Assembly: GCF_043678055.1 (NCBI RefSeq)
Contig: NZ_JBHEQA010000001.1
Coordinates: 124,001-188,000, forward strand
Length of the DNA stretch: 64,000 bases
DNA from: Spongiimicrobium salis
Lineage (GTDB): Bacteria > Bacteroidota > Bacteroidia > Flavobacteriales > Flavobacteriaceae
Reading direction: 5' to 3'
Part shown: positions 8,833-15,387 of the stretch, one piece after another
Numbering within the stretch: the first letter of the stretch is position 1
Layout: each line of letters starts with the position of its first letter
Made by a program: the position numbers and the translations under genes
Notes under the pieces: generated by a model
Seen by the model: only the letters and a program-made list of their open reading frames with translations
The model's database searches: none
What the model was told of the DNA's origin: nothing

Positions 8833-9834
8833 CTATACCTCTGGTCCAATATTATTTAACCCTTTGAGCGTGTCTGCAGCAAACCTTAAAGTCTCCTTAA
8901 TAATTTCCTTGGCCGGTAATCTTTGATTCACAAGTCCAGCAGTCTGTCCGGCATATAGGGCCATAGCTTCCAGGTTTCCTGTGGATCCCTTAATCGGATT
9001 ATTATCGGAATACCTATAAATTGGGTTTTTATCTGCGGTGTACCCTACAATTTCCCCTTCTCCCGGTCGTTCCCCAATCACTGGCCTGCCTTGGTGCTCC
9101 CAAGCTTTGACCGTGCTATTTCGCAATACCCTATGTGGCGCATTTTCCCAGCCAATATGAAACAAGTCTTTGGCATAAATAGTATCCTCTTCCGTGGCTG
9201 CTGCGATTAAGTTGGCATACTCCTCTTCTATCTGAGCTTCTTTACTCATTAAAAAACGTGTCCCCATACTAATTCCAGATGCTCCTAAGGCAAGTGCGGC
9301 TACCAGTCCTCTTCCGTCTGCAAAACCACCTGCGGCAATTATGGGTAATTTCACTTTATCGGCAACAGCCGGAATTAAAATAGTATTGGCAATGGTTCCT
9401 TGAACATGTCCTCCGGCCTCCCAACCCTGAACGATGAGAAAGTCCACTCCTGCGTTCTCATACTTCACAGCCTCTTGTACATTGGGTACGGTTTGACAGA
9501 CTTTGATTCCATGGGCCTTTAATGTTCCGATATATGGCGAGGAATCACCCCAAAAGAAACTTACTACCGCTACCTTTTCAGCAATACATAGGGCCACACG
9601 TTCTTTTTGATCCCGATCCAATACCAAGTTCACCCCAAAAGGGCGATGGGTGAGCCTTTTGGTTTCACGGATACTATTTTCACAATCCTTGAGCGATTTC
9701 CAAGATAATGCCAACATTCCCAATCCTCCAGCATTGGATACTTCACTGGCCAACTTGGCATTTGTGGCACTCCCAATGGGCGCTTGTACAATGGGACAAT
9801 CTATTCCCAATAGAGTGGTGAATTCTGTTTTCAT
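8833..9834 (-). CDS. NAD(P)H-dependent flavin oxidoreductase, nitronate monooxygenase family
   Basis: 333 residues with the FMN-binding TIM barrel of nitronate monooxygenase (PF03060). Visible signatures are CPIVQAPIGSATNAKLA at the N-terminus, FLIVQGWEAGGHVQG in the middle (containing the conserved His of the family), and AAGGFADGRGLVAALALGA / GTRFLMS for flavin phosphate binding. The family oxidises alkyl nitronates such as propionate-3-nitronate, and also includes 2-enoyl-ACP-reductase-like FabK forms. Nothing nearby selects between these. It probably shares a transcript with the TfoX-like gene 17 bases upstream. Confidence 0.88.
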   Translation of the reverse strand: MKTEFTTLLGIDCPIVQAPIGSATNAKLASEVSNAGGLGMLALSWKSLKDCENSIRETKRLTHRPFGVNLVLDRDQKERVALCIAEKVAVVSFFWGDSSPYIGTLKAHGIKVCQTVPNVQEAVKYENAGVDFLIVQGWEAGGHVQGTIANTILIPAVADKVKLPIIAAGGFADGRGLVAALALGASGISMGTRFLMSKEAQIEEEYANLIAAATEEDTIYAKDLFHIGWENAPHRVLRNSTVKAWEHQGRPVIGERPGEGEIVGYTADKNPIYRYSDNNPIKGSTGNLEAMALYAGQTAGLVNQRLPAKEIIKETLRFAADTLKGLNNIGPEV

Positions 9835-9851
9835 ATACCTTAGCTTAACTT

Positions 9852-10178
9852 TTATTTTGGTTCCAGGCCCATGACGTAGTCGTAACTCTCATTCAACAAC
9901 TTTATCATCCTAGGCTTGTCTTGCAGCAGTTCTTCAGGAATTAAAATATAACCTCTCATGGTGGCCCCATACGATTTGTACAAGCTAGTTTGCAATGTTT
10001 CCAAGTATTTTTCCTGAACCTCTTTTGAAAATCGAATCCCGATCTCCCCAGCTTTGTTGAGTAATGAAAACATATATCCGTTAGCCGAAGTATAGGGCAT
10101 TGTTTTTCCTTTTCGTTCAAACCTTGAACATTCCGCTACCAAGGCATCATAAATTGCCAAACGTTCTTTCCAAATCAT
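9852..10178 (-). CDS. Small TfoX/Sxy N-terminal-like protein
   Basis: 108 residues. The central part (PYTSANGYMFSLLNKAGEIG, IRFSKEVQEKYLE ... YGATMRGYILIPEELL) follows the layout of the TfoX N-terminal domain (PF04993): a glycine before a Met-Phe core strand, an Ile/Leu-Arg strand, a helix, then M-x-x-Y/F-x-x-x-P. In Proteobacteria the two-domain Sxy/TfoX regulates competence with CRP. The stand-alone short forms in Bacteroidota have no established function. No Cys or catalytic motif is evident. It heads a likely three-gene minus-strand run with the nitronate monooxygenase and EEP genes. Confidence 0.55.
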   Translation of the reverse strand: MIWKERLAIYDALVAECSRFERKGKTMPYTSANGYMFSLLNKAGEIGIRFSKEVQEKYLETLQTSLYKSYGATMRGYILIPEELLQDKPRMIKLLNESYDYVMGLEPK

Positions 10179-10446
10179 AGCTGCTTCGTTTATTTTTTTA
10201 TTTACAAGGAGTTTCCAATATACAGAATTTAGAATCTTTAATGTAATAAATTCAGAGGCGACATCCTGGTCTTATGGTAAAATCTTATGGAGCAATTGGT
10301 TAAACAAACAAAACATAAGGATTTGTCCTTCCGTTGAACCTAAAAAGGGCGGCTTAGTTCCCTAAAAGAGGTACCTAACTTCTTGATTATCTATAGGGTG
10401 TTCAAAACTTTAGGTAAAAAAATTTCCATTGTTTTAGTATAAATTG

Positions 10447-10454
10447 TAGATTTG
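10447..10454 (+). promoter_or_regulatory. Predicted -7 promoter element of the carotenoid regulator gene
   Basis: TAGATTTG fits the Bacteroidota -7 consensus TAnnTTTG. A TTG at 10429-10431 is a possible -33 element, although the 15-base spacing is short against the usual 17-23. The ATG at 10476 would follow a leader of about 15 bases. The element lies inside the longer frame that could start at TTG 10452, which argues for the 10476 start. Confidence 0.45.
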
Positions 10455-10461
10455 TTTAATC

Positions 10462-10490
10462 TTTTACACAAAACAATGAACAATGTAAAA
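10462..10490. promoter_or_regulatory. Inverted repeat TTTTACA-N15-TGTAAAA, candidate operator
   Basis: Two perfect 7-base arms (10462-10468 and 10484-10490) flank the start codon of the MerR-type gene and begin about eight bases after its -7 element. Dyads with TACA/TGTA arms are typical of MerR-family operators. The position at the transcription start would suit autorepression. This is inferred from position and symmetry only. Confidence 0.35.
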
Positions 10491-11378
10491 CAGTTTTTTA
10501 GTATAAAAGATCTCGAAAACCTTTCGGGTATTAAGGCACATACCATACGTATATGGGAAAAGAGATATGCCTTACTTTCACCACAGCGGACGGATACCAA
10601 TATTAGAAACTACAGTTTAAGTAGTTTGCAAAAGTTGTTGAACGTCACCTTATTGTACAACAATGGCTATAAGATTTCTAAAATAGCTAAAGTTCCCGAG
10701 GAAGAGATTCCGTTAAAAGTACGGGAAATTGTGGCCAAAAATAGTAATAAGCATCATGCTATCAATGCTTTTAAGTTAGCCATGATCAATTTTGATCAAA
10801 GTTTGTTCTTTTCCACCTACAATGCGTTGTCCGATGAAAAATCTTTTCGACAAATCTTTAAGGAGATTTTCATTCCGCTATTGAACGAGATAGGCTTATT
10901 ATGGCAAACAGATACCATCAGTCCTTCCCATGAGCATTTCATTACAGGATTGGTGAAACAAAAAATATATACCAATACAGAGAAATTACAATTGACGGCT
11001 CCCTCAAGAAAGGACAAAACTTTTGTGCTTTTTCTACCAGATAATGAAATCCATGAAATAGGTTTATTGTATTTGCATTACGAAGTCACCTTAAGGGGGT
11101 ATCGATCGATCTACCTTGGCCAAACCGTACCAATCAATGGACTTAACGATCTTCTTAAGTATTATGACAATTTACATTTCCTATCTTATTTTACAGTACA
11201 GCCAGCTAAAGATAAGATTCATAAGTACCTATTGGACTTGAGTACGCAAATCAATATTGATCGTAACAGTTCAAAACTATGGCTTTTAGGCCATCAGGTA
11301 CAACATATTTCAACGGAAGCTTTATCGCCATCCATAAAGGTTTTTCATTCTATAGACCAGGTCGTACATGACCTATAA
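10476..11378 (+). CDS. MerR-family regulator with cobalamin-binding domain, CarH/LitR-like
   Basis: 300 residues from the ATG at 10476; an eight-codon longer form from TTG 10452 is rejected because it overlaps the -7 element. Residues 6-72 form a MerR helix-turn-helix (FSIKDLENLSGIKAHTIRIW). Residues about 95-165 are the helical cap and 178-300 the B12-binding Rossmann domain. The residues that define CarH-type adenosylcobalamin photoreceptors are present: W143-x9-E153-H154, and E191-x-H193-x-x-G196, with His193 as lower cobalt ligand. Known relatives repress carotenoid genes in the dark and release them in light. crtI follows 31 bases downstream, so the regulator may be co-transcribed with its targets. 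Confidence 0.85.
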   Translation: MNNVKQFFSIKDLENLSGIKAHTIRIWEKRYALLSPQRTDTNIRNYSLSSLQKLLNVTLLYNNGYKISKIAKVPEEEIPLKVREIVAKNSNKHHAINAFKLAMINFDQSLFFSTYNALSDEKSFRQIFKEIFIPLLNEIGLLWQTDTISPSHEHFITGLVKQKIYTNTEKLQLTAPSRKDKTFVLFLPDNEIHEIGLLYLHYEVTLRGYRSIYLGQTVPINGLNDLLKYYDNLHFLSYFTVQPAKDKIHKYLLDLSTQINIDRNSSKLWLLGHQVQHISTEALSPSIKVFHSIDQVVHDL

Positions 11379-11409
11379 CCAAAAAGTAACTTTTTTGCCC
11401 CATTAACAA

Positions 11410-12873
11410 ATGAATAAAAAAATTGTTGTCATCGGTTCCGGATTTTCTTCCCTGTCTGCTTCATGTTATTTGGCAGCGCAGGGTCATGAGGTATCCATCC
11501 ATGAAAAAAATGAGAGTGTTGGGGGTCGTGCACGACAATTAAATAAGGATGGTTTTACGTTCGACATAGGGCCTAGTTGGTATTGGATGCCGGATATTTT
11601 TGATAAGTTTTTCAACGATTTTGGCAAAAAAACCTCGGATTATTACACCCTGGATAAATTAGATCCTGCCTACAAAATTTTCTTTTCCGATGATGAAATT
11701 ACCATTGGGGATTCCATGGAAAAGATTTGTGTCGAATTTGAGCGTATAGAAAAGGGAAGCGCCCAACAACTGCGAAAATTCATTGCAAAAGCCCAAAAAA
11801 ATTATGACATCGCCATCAATAAAATTGTTCTGAGACCTGGTGTTTCTCCTTTGGAGTTGGTCACCAAGGAAACCGCGCTACGCGTTGATCAATTTTTTAA
11901 AACCATTAGTCAAGAAGTGCGAAGAAGATTCAAAAATCCCAAGCTCATCTCCACTTTGGAGTTTCCGGTACTCTTTTTAGGCGCTAAACCCAGTAAAACC
12001 CCATCTTTCTATAGTTTTATGAATTTTGCGGATTTTGGTTTGGGCACCTGGCATCCCAAAGGCGGAATGTATCATATCATTAAAGGTATGCGACAACTTG
12101 CGGAGGAATTGGGTGTTGCCATACATACGGATTCGGCCGTTACTAAAATTAAAGTAGAAAATGGAAAAACCATTGGTATTGTTGCCAATGAAAAAAATAT
12201 TGCGGCCGACATTGTGGTCAGTGGTGCAGATTATCACCATTCTGAAACACTTTTAGAAAAACCCTACCGGCAATACCAGGAAGCATATTGGGAAAAGAAA
12301 ACCTTTGCCCCTTCTTCCCTATTGTTTTATGTAGGCTTTGATAAAAAACTAAAGCATATTGAACACCACAATCTGTTTTTTGATACGGATTTTGAACAGC
12401 ATGCCCAAGAAATTTATGATCATCCCAAATGGCCAGAAAACCCATTGTTCTATGTAAATTTCCCCTCGATTACTGACGCCTCTATGGCTCCAGAGGGCTG
12501 TGAAACAGGTTTCTTTTTGATTCCTATAGCCCCAGGACTCAAAGATACTCCTGAAATGCGTGATACCTATTTTGACCTTATCATAAATAGATTTGAAGCA
12601 CGAACGCATCAGCAGATCAAGGATCATATTATGTTCAAGGAATCTTTTTGTGTGAACGACTTCATTGAGCAATACAACTCCTACAAAGGAAATGCGTACG
12701 GCATGGCCAATACCCTATCCCAAACTGCATTCCTACGCCCTAAACTAAAGAGTAAAAAAGTGGAAAACTTATTTTTTACAGGCCAGCTCACCGTACCCGG
12801 ACCTGGAGTTCCACCTGCACTGATTTCTGGAAAATTGGTGTCTGATTTAATCCATAACAATATTAAGAATTAA
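11410..12873 (+). CDS. crtI: Phytoene desaturase CrtI
   Basis: 487 residues, standard CrtI length. The N-terminal FAD dinucleotide fold is VVIGSGFSSLSASCYLA with the acidic strand end HEKNESVGGRAR. The C-terminal FAD signature is FFTGQLTVPGPGVPPAL. CrtI converts phytoene to lycopene in four desaturation steps at the membrane. It is followed two bases later by crtB, so the two are translationally close, and it lies downstream of the CarH-like regulator. Related CrtI-like saturases or CrtD share the fold, but pairing with crtB makes phytoene desaturase the best call. Confidence 0.93.
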   Translation: MNKKIVVIGSGFSSLSASCYLAAQGHEVSIHEKNESVGGRARQLNKDGFTFDIGPSWYWMPDIFDKFFNDFGKKTSDYYTLDKLDPAYKIFFSDDEITIGDSMEKICVEFERIEKGSAQQLRKFIAKAQKNYDIAINKIVLRPGVSPLELVTKETALRVDQFFKTISQEVRRRFKNPKLISTLEFPVLFLGAKPSKTPSFYSFMNFADFGLGTWHPKGGMYHIIKGMRQLAEELGVAIHTDSAVTKIKVENGKTIGIVANEKNIAADIVVSGADYHHSETLLEKPYRQYQEAYWEKKTFAPSSLLFYVGFDKKLKHIEHHNLFFDTDFEQHAQEIYDHPKWPENPLFYVNFPSITDASMAPEGCETGFFLIPIAPGLKDTPEMRDTYFDLIINRFEARTHQQIKDHIMFKESFCVNDFIEQYNSYKGNAYGMANTLSQTAFLRPKLKSKKVENLFFTGQLTVPGPGVPPALISGKLVSDLIHNNIKN

Positions 12874-12875
12874 AG

Positions 12876-13715
12876 ATGAAAAGTATTTTTGACCATGTTT
12901 CTCGTGATTGTAGCAAGTTAGTAACAGAATCCTATAGTACTTCCTTTTCACTTGCCACAAAAATGCTGTCCAGCTCCATCAGGGCAGACATCTACAATAT
13001 TTATGGCTTTGTTCGCTTTGCGGATGAAATTGTGGATTCTTTCCATGATTATGACAAGGCGCAATTGTTTGACAAATTTGAGGCAGATTTGGAAGATGCT
13101 TTGACTCAAAAAATTAGCCTAAACCCCATTCTCAATTCCTTTCAGCACACCTATCATGCTTATGGTATTCCCCATGAATTGGTCACCGCCTTTATGAAAA
13201 GTATGCGTATGGACCTTACCAAAAGTGAATATAAAACAGAACAAGAGTACAAAGAATACATTTACGGTTCTGCAGATGTTGTAGGTCTTATGTGTTTAAA
13301 AGTCTTTGTAGGGGGGGATGAAGAAACCTATAACCGCTTAAAAGAAAGTGCTATGGCTTTGGGATCCGCATTTCAAAAGGTTAATTTTTTAAGGGATTTA
13401 AAAGCGGATTTCGACGAATTGAACCGTACTTATTTTCCCAACACCGACTTAAGACAACTTGATGAAGCTTCTAAAAAAAGAATTGTAGAGGAAATTAAAG
13501 CCGATTTCGAAAAAGGCTATTCGGGTATTGTCGCTTTGCCCAGTGAAGCTAAATTTGGTGTTTATACTGCCTATAAATATTATTATAAACTATTACAAAA
13601 ACTCCAAAATACACCACCATTGGAAATTAAGAATGCTAGAATTCGGGTACCGAATTACCAGAAGTTTGGTTTATTGGCCAAATCTTATGTAAATTACAAA
13701 TTCCAGTTATTGTAG
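12876..13715 (+). CDS. crtB: Phytoene synthase CrtB
   Basis: 279 residues of the squalene/phytoene synthase family (PF00494). The first aspartate-rich motif is FADEIVDSFHD (D50-E-I-V-D54) and the second is KVNFLRDLKADFDE (N170 ... D174 ... D178). These bind the magnesium-diphosphate of geranylgeranyl diphosphate; the enzyme joins two of these to phytoene. A long terminal helix with YKYYYKLLQKL completes the fold. The gene starts two bases after crtI and ends five bases before crtZ, as expected of one operon. No GGPP synthase gene is present in the window. Confidence 0.93.
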   Translation: MKSIFDHVSRDCSKLVTESYSTSFSLATKMLSSSIRADIYNIYGFVRFADEIVDSFHDYDKAQLFDKFEADLEDALTQKISLNPILNSFQHTYHAYGIPHELVTAFMKSMRMDLTKSEYKTEQEYKEYIYGSADVVGLMCLKVFVGGDEETYNRLKESAMALGSAFQKVNFLRDLKADFDELNRTYFPNTDLRQLDEASKKRIVEEIKADFEKGYSGIVALPSEAKFGVYTAYKYYYKLLQKLQNTPPLEIKNARIRVPNYQKFGLLAKSYVNYKFQLL

Positions 13716-13720
13716 TTGTT

Positions 13721-14170
13721 ATGAAAATATTTTTTTGGATCCTTATTTTTATGGGAACCTTCTGTTTTATGGAGTTTATGGCTTGGTTCAGTCATAAGTA
13801 TATCATGCATGGTTTTTTATGGAGTTTACACAAAGACCATCATAGGAAAGATCACGACTCATGGTTTGAACGCAATGATGCCTTTTTCCTTTTTTACGCC
13901 GTAGTAAGTATGGCATTGATTTTTACCGCAGTGAATACTTCGTTTTGGTATGGGTGGCCTTTGGGTATTGGTATTATGGCCTATGGTGCCGCTTATTTTT
14001 TAGTGCACGACATTTTCATCCATCAACGCTTTAAACTATTTCGAAATGCCAATAATCGCTATGCAAAAGCTGTACGGAGAGCACATAAAATGCATCATAA
14101 GCATATTGGAAAAGAAGATGGCGAGTGCTTTGGTATGCTCATTGTACCTTTAAAATACTTTAAGAAATAG
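13721..14170 (+). CDS. crtZ: Beta-carotene 3-hydroxylase CrtZ
   Basis: 149 residues, a di-iron fatty-acid-hydroxylase-superfamily membrane enzyme. Histidine motifs: H25-K-Y-I-M-H30, H37-K-D-H40-H41 in the N-terminal half, the HDIFIHQRF region, and RRAHKMHHKH near the C-terminus. Several hydrophobic segments place it in the inner membrane. It adds 3-hydroxyl groups to beta-ionone rings, giving zeaxanthin from beta-carotene. It ends the crt operon. A lycopene beta-cyclase, which makes its substrate and often follows crtZ in this family, is not present; a convergent gene starts after nine bases instead. Confidence 0.92.
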   Translation: MKIFFWILIFMGTFCFMEFMAWFSHKYIMHGFLWSLHKDHHRKDHDSWFERNDAFFLFYAVVSMALIFTAVNTSFWYGWPLGIGIMAYGAAYFLVHDIFIHQRFKLFRNANNRYAKAVRRAHKMHHKHIGKEDGECFGMLIVPLKYFKK

Positions 14171-14179
14171 AAAAGAACC

Positions 14180-14755
14180 TTATTCCTTAAGCAGACGATC
14201 TAGTATTTTTTTGAACTCCTCAGAATTCCAATCGGCTACCATGGTTTCTTTCAGCACGATATTTCCAGATTTATCAATAAGGTAGGTTGTAGGTATGGTA
14301 GGGTGTTCCAGCCCAATGGGCGTATTACTTTTAGAAAACCATACGGGAAAAGAATATTCCTTTTTTTTCATAAAGGTATTTACACGATCTACTTCATCAT
14401 TGGCTACAAACAGGAAGGAAACCTTGTCCCCATAGGCATTGTACAATTCCTGTAAATCTGGCATTTCTGCCACACAGGGAGGGCACCAGGTAGCCCAAAA
14501 GTTTATAAAAACAACCTTCCCTTCTTCGGCACTCAAATTCAAAGCTTGTCCATCCGTATTCAACAAGGACCATTGATAGCTTGCCAAACGCGTCTGTTCT
14601 TCACTATCTAGTTCGGCAGGTGTCGCAAAGGGGGTATAGGAAATTAACTTGCTCGTAAATACCCTAAGATGAAATCCAACCGGAGTAAAAAGGATAAGCG
14701 CTATTGCTACAAGGAACAGCACATTCCCCAACTTCTGTTTTGTCGTCTTTTTCAT
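14180..14755 (-). CDS. TlpA-like membrane-anchored thioredoxin-fold reductase
   Basis: 191 residues. An N-terminal hydrophobic anchor (about 8-28) is followed by a periplasmic TlpA/ResA-type thioredoxin domain with the redox motif NFWATWCPPCVAEMP and the cis-proline segment HPTIPTTYLID. Such proteins reduce disulfides in cytochrome c maturation or in other exported proteins. No cytochrome or ccm genes are nearby. Its start overlaps by four bases (ATGA) the end of a paralogue of almost the same length that lacks the cysteines, so the two are translationally coupled and probably work together. Confidence 0.88.
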   Translation of the reverse strand: MKKTTKQKLGNVLFLVAIALILFTPVGFHLRVFTSKLISYTPFATPAELDSEEQTRLASYQWSLLNTDGQALNLSAEEGKVVFINFWATWCPPCVAEMPDLQELYNAYGDKVSFLFVANDEVDRVNTFMKKKEYSFPVWFSKSNTPIGLEHPTIPTTYLIDKSGNIVLKETMVADWNSEEFKKILDRLLKE

Positions 14756-15315
14756 TCTGCAATCAATGAATCCAAAAGTTGATCAATTTTTTGGTTATCC
14801 CAATCTGCTATGCCTTCTTCTTTATGGACCACAATGTTTCCTTGCTTGTCAATAATGTAAGACGAAGGTACTTTATCGGAGTCTATAGGCATCTTCTCTC
14901 CAATGATCAGGTAAGTGACCGGGAAGGTAAATTCATGTTTTTCCATGAATTCTTCAACGGGGGGACGTTCTTCATTGGTAATGATATAAAAATCCATTTT
15001 CCCCTGATATTTATTGTATAAACTTTGAATACTCCCCAATTCAGCTTCACTGGGAAGTCTCCATGAAGCCCATAGGTTAATAAATATCACATTGCCTTTG
15101 GATTTCTCAAAGTTGAAAAAATTCCACTCCGCATCCTTTAATTTCCAATCATAGTCCGTGATGGATTTACGTTCCGCAACGGGAGTGATATCCGCACTAA
15201 AAGAGAAGATCTTATTTAGCCAAATTTTCCCATAATATCCTATATCCGTTACAAAAAAGGATAACACAAAGCCAATGAGCAATACATTAAGAATCGTCTT
15301 TTTTTTGACTTTCAT
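14752..15315 (-). CDS. TlpA-like thioredoxin-fold protein without any cysteine
   Basis: 187 residues with the same plan as its downstream neighbour: anchor helix (about 8-28), then a thioredoxin fold with INLWASWRLPSEAELG where a TlpA has WCxxC, and the cis-proline segment DKVPSSYIIDKQG. The CxxC pair is replaced by R-L-P-S, and no cysteine occurs anywhere in the protein, so it cannot do thiol chemistry. The fold-defining residues are otherwise kept, which argues for retained function (binding, chaperone or partner role) rather than decay. It is the first gene of a two-gene unit. Confidence 0.8.
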   Translation of the reverse strand: MKVKKKTILNVLLIGFVLSFFVTDIGYYGKIWLNKIFSFSADITPVAERKSITDYDWKLKDAEWNFFNFEKSKGNVIFINLWASWRLPSEAELGSIQSLYNKYQGKMDFYIITNEERPPVEEFMEKHEFTFPVTYLIIGEKMPIDSDKVPSSYIIDKQGNIVVHKEEGIADWDNQKIDQLLDSLIAE

Positions 15316-15337
15316 AGGATAGGTACTTCAATTAAAA

Positions 15338-15363
15338 ACTCCTGAAAAAAGCGATTCAGGAGT
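15338..15363 (-). terminator. Intrinsic terminator after aconitase
   Basis: A perfect 9-base stem (ACTCCTGAA / TTCAGGAGT, arms 15338-15346 and 15355-15363) has an 8-base loop. Read on the minus strand, the hairpin is followed by a short T run. It lies 25 bases after the aconitase stop. Confidence 0.75.
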
Positions 15364-15387
15364 TCTTAGTATGTTTACGCGCTACGA

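Noticed and set aside
10452..10475. Eight-codon longer start (TTG) of the MerR-type regulator
   Set aside because: It overlaps the predicted -7 element TAGATTTG and uses TTG, while ATG 10476 gives a normal MerR N-terminus.
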